Under the pieces are notes generated by a model. It was not told the DNA's origin, searched no databases, and worked only from the letters and a program-made list of their open reading frames with translations. The position numbers and the translations under genes are program-made. This document shows positions 53,376 through 62,977 of a stretch of DNA of 64,000 nt, one piece after another. Each line of letters begins with the position of its first letter. Positions within the stretch are counted from its first letter, which is position 1. Source of the stretch: Mesopusillimonas faecipullorum (lineage in GTDB: Bacteria > Pseudomonadota > Gammaproteobacteria > Burkholderiales > Burkholderiaceae_B). Where the stretch lies: NCBI RefSeq assembly GCF_020539505.1, contig NZ_JACDXW010000001.1, positions 124,001-188,000 of the forward strand. Reading direction: 5' to 3'.

Positions 53376-54239
53376 ATGACTGCTGCTTTACCTGCAACAA
53401 GATTCTCCGGCACCGACCGCTATGTCGCAACACCTGAACTCGAACTGGCAGTGAATGCAGCGTTGGCGCTGCAGCGCCCCTTGCTGATCAAAGGTGAACC
53501 CGGTACAGGCAAAACCCTGCTGGCCGAAGAGGTCGCCGCCGCCTTGGGCCGCCCCCTGCTGCAGTGGCACATTAAGTCCACGACCAAGGCCCACCAGGGC
53601 CTGTACGAGTACGACGCAGTATCGCGCCTGCGTGACTCTCAGTTAGGCGACGAAAAAGTTCGTGATATTAGCAACTACATAGTCAAAGGGGTGTTGTGGC
53701 AGGCCTTTGAGTCACCCGAGCCTGTGGTGGTATTGATAGATGAAATCGATAAAGCCGACATCGAGTTCCCCAACGACTTGTTACGCGAATTAGACCGTAT
53801 GGAGTTCCATGTGTATGAAACGCGTGAAACCATACAGGCGCGTCATCGCCCGCTGATTATCATTACCTCCAACAACGAGAAAGACCTGCCCGACGCCTTT
53901 CTGCGCCGCTGCTTTTTTCACTATATTCGCTTCCCAGAACCCGACACCCTGCGCCAGATCGTCGATGTGCACTTTCCCAGCATACGCGAAGACCTGCTTG
54001 CGGCGGCGCTGGATACCTTCTTCGCCTTACGCGAAGCACCGGGCCTGAAGAAAAAACCTTCGACCTCTGAGTTTTTGGATTGGCTGCGCCTACTGCTGGG
54101 CGAATCAGTCAGCGCAGAAGACGTTCGCCAAGCGCAAGATCTGCCCATCATGGCAGGCGCATTGCTTAAAAACGAGCAAGACCTGAACTTGCTGCAGCGC
54201 CTTGCCTCGCTGACACGCGGCACTCAGCGCCGCTCGTGA
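53376..54239 (+). CDS. MoxR-family AAA+ ATPase
   Basis: 287 residues. Walker A IKGEPGTGKTLLAEE near residue 40-50, Walker B VVVLIDEIDKADIEFPNDLL, sensor 1 PLIIITSNNEKDLPDAFLRRC and the lid domain. MoxR ATPases act as chaperones that insert cofactors or mature complexes together with a VWA partner. The next gene, three bases downstream, encodes that partner. ATG 53376 is preferred; the open frame upstream overlaps the cytochrome promoter. Confidence 0.95.
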   Translation: MTAALPATRFSGTDRYVATPELELAVNAALALQRPLLIKGEPGTGKTLLAEEVAAALGRPLLQWHIKSTTKAHQGLYEYDAVSRLRDSQLGDEKVRDISNYIVKGVLWQAFESPEPVVVLIDEIDKADIEFPNDLLRELDRMEFHVYETRETIQARHRPLIIITSNNEKDLPDAFLRRCFFHYIRFPEPDTLRQIVDVHFPSIREDLLAAALDTFFALREAPGLKKKPSTSEFLDWLRLLLGESVSAEDVRQAQDLPIMAGALLKNEQDLNLLQRLASLTRGTQRRS

Positions 54240-54242
54240 ACC

Positions 54243-55415
54243 ATGCTGATCGATTTTTTTTATCATCTGCGTCGACACAAGTTACCGGTATCCATACCGG
54301 AGTACCTGACTCTGCTCGACGCCCTGCGCGCCAACGTCATGCCGCCCAGCCTGGACGAGTTCTATCACTTGTCTAAATTGGCCTTGGTAAAAGACGAAAC
54401 CTTATACGATCGTTTCGACCAGGCATTCGGCAGCTTTTATCAACAATTAGAGGCCGCCCTACCCTCAGGGCCTGATATTCCTGAAGACTGGCTCCTGAAA
54501 ACATTTCAGAAAAACCTGTCTCCGGAAGAAAAAGCCGCCATTGAAAAGCACGGTTGGCAAAAGCTGATGGAGCTCTTCAAGCAGCGCCTGGATGAACAGA
54601 AAGAACGCCACGCCGGTGGTAACAAATGGATAGGCACGGGGGGTACCTCGGCCTTCGGGCATGGCGGCTATCACCCCGAAGGCATTCGTATCGGCGGGCC
54701 TTCAGCCGGCAACCGCACCGCAGTGAAGGTGTGGGAGCAGCGCGAGTTCAAAGACTATGACGATCAGCAGTTGCTCGGGACGCGCAACTTCAAAATGGCT
54801 TTACGGCGCCTGCGACGTTTTGCCCGCGACGGCACCGAGCTTGAGCTCGATCTGGACGACACCATTGCCAGCACAGCTCGCAATGCCGGCATGCTCGACC
54901 TGCAAATGGTGCCCGAACGACGCAATTCGGTAAAAGTGCTGATGCTGCTAGACGTAGGGGGCAGCATGGACGACCACATCACCCGGGTTGAAGAGCTTTT
55001 CAGCGCCGCACGCAGCGAGTTCAGGCACCTAGAGGTGTATTACTTCCACAATTGCCCCTATGAAGGGGTCTGGCGTGATAATCGGCGACGCTACGACAAC
55101 CGCCTGCCTACTCGCGACCTGATCCGCACGTATAACGAAGACTGGCGCCTGATTTTTGTGGGCGATGCCACCATGAGCCCCTACGAAATTCTGCATCCGG
55201 GTGGCTCGGTCGAGCACAATAACGTCGAATCCGGTGCCGTATGGATGCGCCGTTTGTTGGATCAATGGCCAAAATCCATATGGCTTAATCCCGAACCCGA
55301 AGGTTATTGGCCCTATCGGCAATCCATCAGTTTGATGCGCCAAATCATGCAAGACAGAATGTACGGTGTCACGACAGCCGGTATCGAACAAGGGATGCGT
55401 TGGTTGTCCAAGTAG
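54243..55415 (+). CDS. VWA-domain protein, CoxE-like
   Basis: 390 residues. The N-terminal part (FFYHLRRHKLPVSIPEYLTLLDAL) is typical of CoxE-like/MoxR partners. A Gly-rich linker (GTGGTSAFGHGGYHPEG) follows, then a C-terminal von Willebrand A domain with a MIDAS-type DVGGSMDDH near residue 236 (Gly replaces the first Ser of D-x-S-x-S). It probably works with the adjacent MoxR ATPase in maturing a metalloenzyme or membrane complex. There is a three-base gap to MoxR. Confidence 0.92.
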   Translation: MLIDFFYHLRRHKLPVSIPEYLTLLDALRANVMPPSLDEFYHLSKLALVKDETLYDRFDQAFGSFYQQLEAALPSGPDIPEDWLLKTFQKNLSPEEKAAIEKHGWQKLMELFKQRLDEQKERHAGGNKWIGTGGTSAFGHGGYHPEGIRIGGPSAGNRTAVKVWEQREFKDYDDQQLLGTRNFKMALRRLRRFARDGTELELDLDDTIASTARNAGMLDLQMVPERRNSVKVLMLLDVGGSMDDHITRVEELFSAARSEFRHLEVYYFHNCPYEGVWRDNRRRYDNRLPTRDLIRTYNEDWRLIFVGDATMSPYEILHPGGSVEHNNVESGAVWMRRLLDQWPKSIWLNPEPEGYWPYRQSISLMRQIMQDRMYGVTTAGIEQGMRWLSK

Positions 55416-55459
55416 TACTTGTCCTGCAAAGAATCACCGCTCTACACGAAGGAAGTCCC

Positions 55460-58261
55460 ATGTCAGTTTCACGCGTTTCCCGCTTGATACCGCCCTTTCG
55501 CAACTTACTGCTGTGCTTTGCCGTGCTGGCGCTGGGCTGGGCGGCTCAACCGGCTTTGGCGCAGCCAGTCTCCGCTGCTGCGCAAGCGGCATCCGACGAA
55601 CTCCCGCCAGGCATACAGCGCATGTATGCCATGGGCGGTGTCACTGAGTATCGCCTTGAAAATGGCTTACGCGTGCTGCTGGCGCCTGACGCCGCACAGC
55701 CCAACGTGACAGTCAATATGACCTACCTCGTGGGCTCGCGCCACGAGAACTACGGTGAAACCGGGATGGCGCATCTGCTTGAACACATGCTGTTCCGGGG
55801 CACCCCCAGTTTGCAGGATGCACTGGCCGAATTTTCGCGCAGGGGCTTACGAGCCAACGGCAGCACCAACGAAGACCGTACCAACTACTACGCCTCGTTT
55901 GCCGCCGACCCGACCACGCTGGATTGGTACTTGCGTTGGCAAGCTGACGTCATGGTCAATGCCCTGATTGCCCGCGAAGATCTTGATGCCGAGATGACCG
56001 TTGTACGCAACGAGATGGAGCAGTCCGAAAACAGCCCTTTCAGCATCTTGATGCAGAAACTGCGGGCTGTCGCTTATCAGTGGCATAACTACGGTAAATC
56101 TACGATAGGGGCACGCAGCGACGTGGAAAACGTCGACATCGCCAATCTGCGTGACTTCTATAAGTTGCACTACCAACCCGACAATGCCGTGCTGATCGTC
56201 ACCGGCGACTTCGATGCCGCCCAAGCACTATCCACCATTCACGCCGCCTTCGCTTCTATACCCAAGCCCGAGCGGCATCTTCCCCCCGAGTACACCCTCG
56301 AGCCCGTACAAGACGGCGAACGCCAGATCAGCTTGCATCGCGCCGGTGGCAGCCCCATTATTGCCGCGCTGTACCGTGTACCCGAAGCAGCCAGTCCCGC
56401 GTACGTACCAGTGGAATTGGGGGTCGCCATATTGGGCGACGAGCCTGCTGGGCTGCTGTATCGCAAACTTGTAGAAACCGGCCTGGCTTCTGATGTTTTC
56501 AGCTTTGCCGCCGGTAAGCACCAGCCTGGCTACGCCTTGCTGGGTGCGGTTTTGACGGACACCATGGACGCTGCGAAAACCCGCGATGCCCTGCGCGAAT
56601 TGCTGGACACGCTCAGCCCCGAAGACTTTACCCAAGCTGACCTGGACCGCGTACGTCGGCAATGGCTGACCGGCTGGGATAAAGTGCAGGCTAATCCGGC
56701 CGCACTGGCCAGCAATCTTTCCGAATATTCGGCCATGGGCGACTGGCGCTTGTACTTCTTGCAGCGTGACCTTGTCGAACAAGCCACCCTGGAAGACGTT
56801 CGCACGCAAACCTTGGCTTACTTGGTACCTGACAACCGCACCTTGGGCACCTATCTGCCTACTGAAAAACCTAAACGTGCGCCTTCAGCCCCACAAACGG
56901 ATGTGAACGCGCTCTTGAAGGATTACGCGGGCCGCGAACAATCTGCCGCTGTCGCTGCTTTTGACGCCAGCCCGGCCAATATAGAAGCCCAGACGCAACG
57001 CAAGACCTTGACCCTGCCTAATGGCCCCGTGCAACTCGCCTTGCTCCCCAAACCCACCAGAGGCCAGTTGGTGCAGGCCAGCCTTTTGATGCAGTTCGGC
57101 GACGTTGAGAGCCTTAAGGAAACGAGCGCGGTGGCTGACGCCGTCAGCGCTTTGTTATTACATGGCAGCAAGCGCCTGAGCCGCCAGGAAATTGAAGATC
57201 GCGTTACCGCCCTGCAAGCTCAGGTTTCCATAAGCGCTACGCCGGGTCAGGTGCAAGTGATGCTGTCTACCATCTCCGAGAACCTACCCGATCTGATCAC
57301 GCTGGTCACTGAAATATTGGCCGAGCCCAGCTTCCCTGAGCCTGAGCTCGAGCGTTACAAGCGGCAGGTCTCTACCGGCAACGCCAACGCCCGCGCCGAG
57401 CCCGCGTCTGTCGCTTCTCGTGCGTTGGCACGTCACGACAACCCCTGGCCCAAAGGTGATGTGCGTTACACCCCCACCTTCGATGAAGAACTGGCCGGCT
57501 ATACCGCCCTAAAAACAGCAGACCTACATCGCTTCCACCAGCGTTTTTACGGGGCTGGCAAGCTGGCTTTTGCCGCCGTGGGCGAATTTGACCCAGAGGC
57601 AGTTACTGCGGCACTTGAAGCCGGTATTAAAACTTGGCCTGAAGCGCCCGCTTTCACGCCGATTCCCAACCCCTTGCGTGCTGTAAAACCGGTGCAGCTG
57701 ACGCTGGATACGCCCGACAAGGCAAATGCTTTTTATCTGACTCACCTGCCCCTGCCAGTACAAGATACAGACCCCGACTTTTCCGCCTTGCTGCTAGCCA
57801 ACTATTTACTGGGCGGCTCGGAAACATCCAGGTTATGGCAACGGGTGCGCGTGCAAGACGGTTTGTCTTACACCGTGCGCAGTGATTTATCGGCCTCACC
57901 CCGTGAACCCTCTGGTGCTTGGTCTATGTATGCCATTCATGCGCCAGACACCAGCGAACGTCTGAAGGCGGCATTCAAAGAAACGCTAAGTAATGCCCTG
58001 GAGCAAGGCTTTACTGACCAAGAAGTCGCCCAAGGTATTTCGGCCATGCTGAACTACCGCAAACTGAACCGGACCCGCGATGCTGTGCTAGCACAGGGTT
58101 GGATCAACTACCTGGATCTGGGCAGGGATTTCACGTGGTCGGCTCGTATGGACGAGGACTTGAGCAAGCTGGATGCGGGCAAGGTAAACGAGGTTCTGCG
58201 CAAGTACCTGAAGCCGGAGCAGATCAGCAGCGCGCTGGCTTCCGACCCGGGCAAACGCTGA
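55460..58261 (+). CDS. M16 (pitrilysin) family zinc metallopeptidase
   Basis: 933 residues, exported (signal peptide to about residue 34, ...WAAQPALAQ). The inverted zinc motif H-x-x-E-H is HLLEH at 105-109 in GMAHLLEHMLFRGTP, with the distal Glu in AEMTVVRNEMEQ. The second half (from about 520) is the inactive M16-like partner domain. It probably degrades peptides in the periplasm. GAAGGAAG precedes ATG 55460; the frame is open further upstream inside the VWA gene, but that part is not conserved. It is 44 bases after the MoxR/VWA pair. Confidence 0.94.
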   Translation: MSVSRVSRLIPPFRNLLLCFAVLALGWAAQPALAQPVSAAAQAASDELPPGIQRMYAMGGVTEYRLENGLRVLLAPDAAQPNVTVNMTYLVGSRHENYGETGMAHLLEHMLFRGTPSLQDALAEFSRRGLRANGSTNEDRTNYYASFAADPTTLDWYLRWQADVMVNALIAREDLDAEMTVVRNEMEQSENSPFSILMQKLRAVAYQWHNYGKSTIGARSDVENVDIANLRDFYKLHYQPDNAVLIVTGDFDAAQALSTIHAAFASIPKPERHLPPEYTLEPVQDGERQISLHRAGGSPIIAALYRVPEAASPAYVPVELGVAILGDEPAGLLYRKLVETGLASDVFSFAAGKHQPGYALLGAVLTDTMDAAKTRDALRELLDTLSPEDFTQADLDRVRRQWLTGWDKVQANPAALASNLSEYSAMGDWRLYFLQRDLVEQATLEDVRTQTLAYLVPDNRTLGTYLPTEKPKRAPSAPQTDVNALLKDYAGREQSAAVAAFDASPANIEAQTQRKTLTLPNGPVQLALLPKPTRGQLVQASLLMQFGDVESLKETSAVADAVSALLLHGSKRLSRQEIEDRVTALQAQVSISATPGQVQVMLSTISENLPDLITLVTEILAEPSFPEPELERYKRQVSTGNANARAEPASVASRALARHDNPWPKGDVRYTPTFDEELAGYTALKTADLHRFHQRFYGAGKLAFAAVGEFDPEAVTAALEAGIKTWPEAPAFTPIPNPLRAVKPVQLTLDTPDKANAFYLTHLPLPVQDTDPDFSALLLANYLLGGSETSRLWQRVRVQDGLSYTVRSDLSASPREPSGAWSMYAIHAPDTSERLKAAFKETLSNALEQGFTDQEVAQGISAMLNYRKLNRTRDAVLAQGWINYLDLGRDFTWSARMDEDLSKLDAGKVNEVLRKYLKPEQISSALASDPGKR

Positions 58262-58284
58262 TGTCCCGACGAGATCGTCGGAAA

Positions 58285-58317
58285 GGACTGAGTTCGGCGC
58301 CATACCGAACTCAGTCC
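58285..58317. terminator. Hairpin after the M16 peptidase gene
   Basis: Perfect 13-base stem GGACTGAGTTCGG / CCGAACTCAGTCC with a seven-base loop. There is no T run. A related hairpin occurs at 60347-60377 on the other side of the tannase-like gene. Confidence 0.6.
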
Positions 58318-58387
58318 AGATTCACCTGGCTTAATTTGACTTGCCAGCTGAGATAGGCCGGCTCAAGAGAGCCTGACCTATTTCATT

Positions 58388-58420
58388 GACAGGCGGCAGG
58401 TGCTGAGTCAACCGCCTGTC
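58388..58420 (-). terminator. Hairpin after the tannase-like gene
   Basis: GACAGGCGG / CCGCCTGTC, 9-base stem with a 15-base loop, 12 bases beyond the stop on the minus strand. Only a weak T-rich tail follows. Confidence 0.5.
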
Positions 58421-58431
58421 CTGCCCAATGT

Positions 58432-60120
58432 TTAATGGGTAGGTGTCTCGCAAGTAAAGTTAGCTGCGTCATCGGTACTACCGTTACCCGTGTGGCGTGC
58501 CACCAGGGGGTAGGTGCACAAGGGGCGCGTGCGCGTCACCGACTGGTCTTCAGCCTGCTTGGTGGCGATGATCTCAGCCGGCTGCACGCCCTTCTCAGAC
58601 CAATCCATCAAGGCGCGGAACATATTGTTCTTGGCCGTCTGCTCGGCAGCGCTTTCCTGGTCGGCAGCCTGGCCGAACAGGTTGGGGCCGTCGCCGCCAT
58701 TGCAGTGACCCACGCCGGGCGCCATGTACAGGTTCACGAACTCGGCCGTTGCCTCTTTGCCCATGGTCTGCTGAATGGACTCGTAGTAGCGGATCGTGCC
58801 CTGTGGCTGAATGCCGAAGTCCGTCCAGCCATGCCACATGATGAGCTTGCCGCCGCGTGCCTTGAACTGGCTGAGGTCAGGGTCGGAAGTGCTGACCACG
58901 GGACCGACCTCATCTATGCTTTTCTGGAAGAAGTCGCCATAGTTCTCATAGGTGAGTGTTTTCCAATCCCATGTGGGATCGTAATACACCCAGTACTTGG
59001 CCTGCTCGGTCGCCATGCCAAACGGGTTCGCACCGGTAAACGCAAACAAGGGAGAGCTTGGCTCTTGACCCGGCCACAGCAGATTGCCATTGATATCCTT
59101 GGCTCCCGCCCAGATTTTTTCTATGGCAATGGCTTCCGCGTGCGTCAGGCAGTCAGGGCCGTTGCAGCCAGCGTAGGTCAATGTGGGGTCTTGCGAGGGT
59201 TGATAGTTGCATAGACGCGGATCGTCGATCACCCCATCCACCACGCCGTCGAGGGCGTCGCATGCAGCAATGGCCTTGGCTCCCGCCAACTCGCCCTTGA
59301 CGAAGCCCAGTTCATTGCCCAGGCCCAATTCTTCTTTCTGGACAACCGAAGGCCAGATCTGGTACGACTGGAAGCGCTCCATATGGATGGCGGGCGCACC
59401 CACCAGAATGGCGTCGTAGTCATCAGGATAACGTTGCGCCATGGCCAGGCCTTGGCGACCGCCGGTAGAGCAGCCGTACCAGTAGGAACGCACGGGTTCT
59501 TGCTCGTAATAGGATTGCGTCAATTGCTTGCCCACGACGGACATCAGGTGCAGGCTGCGGTAGGCAAAATCCTCTTTGGCCTGCACGTTGGGCTGGCCGT
59601 TGGGCAACAAGGCAAAAGAGCCATCCATCATGCCTGCCGGGCCTGCCTGGTGGCCGGTGTCGGTCGTGACGCCGACAAAGCCTGCACCGACAGAACCCGT
59701 GGCAGGCGATACGGCACCTGCGAACATGCCGCCGCCTTCAGAGCGGAAGCGGCCGTTCCACGTTCCATCGGAAGGCATGGCGACATGAATATTGACTTCG
59801 GGGTCGACGTGCACCTTGACCAGACAATATTCCTTGGTCACATCGCCGTCCACGGTCTCTTGAGAGACCTCCAGGATGGAGGCCTTGAAGCCGGTTGCGG
59901 GATCATCGTCCGTGGTCAATGCCGTGGCCCCTACGCCTTCCATCGTGCAATGATTCTTGGGCGCAATGGCCAAATCGCCGATACCGGGCTCTGGCGCCGG
60001 GTTCGGCGGATTGCTGGCTGAATCATCGCTGCTCCCTCCCCCACAAGCTGCCAACAATGCCGTCGCCAGCGCAGCGCCGGCCAGATTGAGTGAACGGAAT
60101 GATTTTTTGTTCTTCCTCAC
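58432..60120 (-). CDS. Tannase / feruloyl esterase family lipoprotein
   Basis: 562 residues. A lipobox LLAACGGGS gives a lipidated Cys at about 26, so the enzyme sits on the cell envelope. The catalytic Ser is in YWYGCSTGGRQG (C-S-x-G-G), the acid in a MWHGWTDFGI-like region and His in APGVGHCNGG; paired Cys residues support the tannase type. It hydrolyses ester bonds of gallate-, ferulate- or related aromatic esters; the exact substrate is unknown. The start is GTG 60120 with TAGGAGC upstream. It stands alone between two related hairpins. Confidence 0.9.
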   Translation of the reverse strand: MRKNKKSFRSLNLAGAALATALLAACGGGSSDDSASNPPNPAPEPGIGDLAIAPKNHCTMEGVGATALTTDDDPATGFKASILEVSQETVDGDVTKEYCLVKVHVDPEVNIHVAMPSDGTWNGRFRSEGGGMFAGAVSPATGSVGAGFVGVTTDTGHQAGPAGMMDGSFALLPNGQPNVQAKEDFAYRSLHLMSVVGKQLTQSYYEQEPVRSYWYGCSTGGRQGLAMAQRYPDDYDAILVGAPAIHMERFQSYQIWPSVVQKEELGLGNELGFVKGELAGAKAIAACDALDGVVDGVIDDPRLCNYQPSQDPTLTYAGCNGPDCLTHAEAIAIEKIWAGAKDINGNLLWPGQEPSSPLFAFTGANPFGMATEQAKYWVYYDPTWDWKTLTYENYGDFFQKSIDEVGPVVSTSDPDLSQFKARGGKLIMWHGWTDFGIQPQGTIRYYESIQQTMGKEATAEFVNLYMAPGVGHCNGGDGPNLFGQAADQESAAEQTAKNNMFRALMDWSEKGVQPAEIIATKQAEDQSVTRTRPLCTYPLVARHTGNGSTDDAANFTCETPTH

Positions 60121-60491
60121 TGAATATGCTCCTATATTTTTGATATCGTTTGGAACCCCATGAAAACAGTATATTTTTCAATAAGAAGTTCACATGGAGA
60201 GCACAAGTATCACAGATTCAGTGTACTTATTGAATATAGGCAAACCCTAGGGTTGGGAAAAAAAATCACCTACCAACTAACGACAAAAGGGCCCAAGCGT
60301 TACATCCACTACGCCAATCATGCAGCGGATCATGCAAATAAAAAAAGACCGAGTACGGCGCAACACCGAACTCGGTCCATGACCGCCTAGCTTAATCTCA
60401 CTGTCTGACTGAACGGGTCAGTTCATTTACAGTACGAGGCGGTTTTTTCATGCTATAGACAAGGAGCCATAGCCCCTTGTCTGGTCATACA
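60121..60491. other. Intergenic region between the monomeric IDH and tannase-like genes
   Basis: 371 bases without a supported gene, AT-rich for this genome. It holds the IDH terminator (60336-60377). A spaced inverted repeat TTCAATAAG (60177-60185) / CTTATTGAA (60226-60234) about 55 bases upstream of the tannase-like start could be an operator. Confidence 0.4.
60336..60377 (-). terminator. Rho-independent terminator of the monomeric isocitrate dehydrogenase
   Basis: Stem GACCGAGT-A-CGG / CCG-A-ACTCGGTC with a seven-base loop; on the minus strand it is followed by a T run (A-rich 60336-60346 on the plus strand). Confidence 0.85.
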
Positions 60492-62726
60492 TCAGTTGAC
60501 GCTTGCAAGCGCAGCGTTGAACGTGGCGCTGGGTCGCATCACCGCATCAAGCTTGGCTTCGTCAGGCAGGTAATAGCCACCAATATCGACGGCTTGGCCC
60601 TGCACAAGCTTGAGCTCTTCGACGATCTTGGTTTCGTTGTCGGCCAGCTGTTTAGCCACCGCTGCAAACTTGGCAGCCAGGTCTTTGTCTTCGGTTTGCG
60701 AAGCCAGAGCCTGGGCCCAGTACAACGACAGGTAGAACTGGCTGCCACGGTTGTCGAGTTCGCCAGTGCGACGCGAAGGCGACTTGTTGTCTTCCAGCAG
60801 CTTGCCGGTAGCTTGATCCAGCGTCTTGGCCAGCGTCTTGGCACGCTCGTTGTTGTACTTGATGCCCAACTCTTCGAACGACACGGCCAGGGCCAAGAAT
60901 TCGCCCAGGGAATCCCAACGCAGGTGGTTTTCTTCGATGAGTTGCTGAACGTGCTTGGGTGCCGAACCACCCGCGCCAGTTTCGTAGAGCCCACCACCCT
61001 GCATCAGGGGAACGACGGACAGCATCTTGGCCGAGGTGCCCAGTTCCATGATGGGGAACAGGTCGGTCAGGTAGTCACGCAGAATGTTGCCGGTGACCGA
61101 GATGGTGTCCAAGCCGCGTGCGACACGCTCGAGCGTGAAACGCATGGCCCGCACCTGGCTCATGATGTGGATTTCCAGGCCCTTGGTGTCGTGATCCTTC
61201 AGGTAGGTGTTGACCTTCTTGATCAGCTCGGCTTCGTGCGGACGATAGGGATCGAGCCAGAAGACTGCGGGCATGCCCGAGTTGCGCGCACGCGTGACAG
61301 CCAGCTTGACCCAGTCGCGGATAGGAGCATCCTTGACTTGGCACATACGCCAAATGTCGCCTTGCTCGACGTTCTGGCTCATCAGCACTTCGCCGGTAGC
61401 CAGATCGGTGATGTTAGCCACGCCGTCTTCGGAGATTTCGAAGGTCTTGTCGTGCGAACCGTATTCTTCTGCTTTTTGCGCCATCAGGCCCACGTTGGGC
61501 ACCGTGCCCATGGTGCGCGGGTCGAAGTTGCCGTGCCATTTGCAGAAATTGATCATTTCTTGATAAATGCGGGCAAAGGTCGACTCTGGCATAACAGCCT
61601 TGCAGTCGTAGGGCTTGCCGTCGGCAGCCCACATCTTGCCGCCGCCGCGGATCATGGCGGGCATGGAAGCGTCAACGATGACGTCGTTAGGCGAATGGAA
61701 GTTGGTAATGCCCTTGGCCGAGTCCACCATGGCCAGCGGAGGCCGATTCTCTTGGCACTTGTGCAGATCGCGTTCGATTTCTTCGCGCTGCGAGTTGGGC
61801 AGCTTGGCGATCTTGGCGTACAGATCGGCCATGCCGTTGTTGACGTTGACACCCAGTTCGTCGAACAGTTTGCCGTGCTTTTCAAAGGCTTCTTTGTAGA
61901 AGATTTTGACGCAGTGGCCAAACACGATGGGGTGGGAAACCTTCATCATCGTGGCTTTGACGTGCAACGAGAACAGGATGCCGGCTTCTTTGCAGTCTTC
62001 GATCTCACGCTCGTAGAACGCGCAGAGCGCCTTTTTGCTCATGAACATCGAGTCGATGACTTCGCCGTCCAGCAGCGCCAACTTGGGCTTGAGCACAATG
62101 GTCTTGCCGCTCTTGGTGATGAGTTCCATCTTGACGTCACGAGCGCGGTCGAGCGTCATGGATTTTTCGCCGTGGTAGAAGTCGCCTTCGTGCATGTGCG
62201 ACACGTGCGTTTGCGACCATTGCTTCCACTCACCCATGGAATGGGGGTTTTTGCGAGCGTAGTTTTTGACAGCGGCAGGAGCGCGGCGGTCGGAGTTACC
62301 TTCACGCAGCACGGGGTTGACTGCGGAACCCAAGCAGCGCGAATAGCGGGCCTTGATCTCTTTTTCTTCGTCGGTGGTGGGGTTCTCGGGGAAATCAGGG
62401 ACTTTGTAGCCTTTTTCCTGGAGCTCTTTAATGGCAGCCACCAACTGACCCACCGAAGCACTGATGTTGGGCAGCTTGATGATGTTGGCTTCGGGTTCGA
62501 GCGTGAGCTTGCCGAGTTCAGCCAAATTGTTAGGCTGACGCTGAGCGTCGGTGAGGAAATCTGGGAATTCGCCCAGAATGCGACCGGCCAACGAAATGTC
62601 GCTCGCTTCCACATTGATGCCAGCCGCAGAGGCGAAGCTGCGCACAATAGGCAAGAAAGAAGCAGTTGCCAGGCGCGGAGCTTCGTCTGTCAGGGTATAG
62701 ATGATGGTTGGGTTTTGCGTATTCAT
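60492..62726 (-). CDS. NADP-dependent isocitrate dehydrogenase, monomeric type
   Basis: 744 residues, the length of the large monomeric IDH (Azotobacter/Corynebacterium type). Seen motifs include [21 protein letters not shown] at the N-terminus, [39 protein letters not shown] and, near the end, [18 protein letters not shown]. It catalyses the same TCA step as icd at 42276 but is unrelated in fold arrangement. It is a single gene with its own terminator. A small palindrome lies about 140 bases upstream. Confidence 0.96.
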   Translation of the reverse strand: MNTQNPTIIYTLTDEAPRLATASFLPIVRSFASAAGINVEASDISLAGRILGEFPDFLTDAQRQPNNLAELGKLTLEPEANIIKLPNISASVGQLVAAIKELQEKGYKVPDFPENPTTDEEKEIKARYSRCLGSAVNPVLREGNSDRRAPAAVKNYARKNPHSMGEWKQWSQTHVSHMHEGDFYHGEKSMTLDRARDVKMELITKSGKTIVLKPKLALLDGEVIDSMFMSKKALCAFYEREIEDCKEAGILFSLHVKATMMKVSHPIVFGHCVKIFYKEAFEKHGKLFDELGVNVNNGMADLYAKIAKLPNSQREEIERDLHKCQENRPPLAMVDSAKGITNFHSPNDVIVDASMPAMIRGGGKMWAADGKPYDCKAVMPESTFARIYQEMINFCKWHGNFDPRTMGTVPNVGLMAQKAEEYGSHDKTFEISEDGVANITDLATGEVLMSQNVEQGDIWRMCQVKDAPIRDWVKLAVTRARNSGMPAVFWLDPYRPHEAELIKKVNTYLKDHDTKGLEIHIMSQVRAMRFTLERVARGLDTISVTGNILRDYLTDLFPIMELGTSAKMLSVVPLMQGGGLYETGAGGSAPKHVQQLIEENHLRWDSLGEFLALAVSFEELGIKYNNERAKTLAKTLDQATGKLLEDNKSPSRRTGELDNRGSQFYLSLYWAQALASQTEDKDLAAKFAAVAKQLADNETKIVEELKLVQGQAVDIGGYYLPDEAKLDAVMRPSATFNAALASVN

Positions 62727-62862
62727 CTGGTCTTTCGGTAGAGTTTGCGGGATCGAGCGGCTCTGCGCTTTTCAAGGGATGCTTGTCAGCACTAGAGTCG
62801 CCCATCGGAATACGGTTGGCACGGCTTGGTACGCCGACGCGGATGGCGGTGGCTTTCCGCAA

Positions 62863-62879
62863 TGCATTATTGCAATGCA
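62863..62879. promoter_or_regulatory. Palindrome upstream of the monomeric IDH gene
   Basis: TGCATTATTGCAATGCA has 6-base arms TGCATT / AATGCA around ATTGC and partly repeats just after. It could be an operator; no known regulator is matched. Confidence 0.3.
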
Positions 62880-62977
62880 CAATGCGAAAAATCGTCACCG
62901 CCATTTTCGCTTTTTTTTAAGTCTTATACAAGACCTGTTGGTTTAAGCTCGGATCTTCCTCTTTAACAGCCCGCGTT

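Noticed and set aside
60477-62741. A 754-codon open frame on the plus strand
   Set aside because: It is the exact antisense of the monomeric isocitrate dehydrogenase. The minus-strand product matches a known family along its whole length; the antisense product does not.
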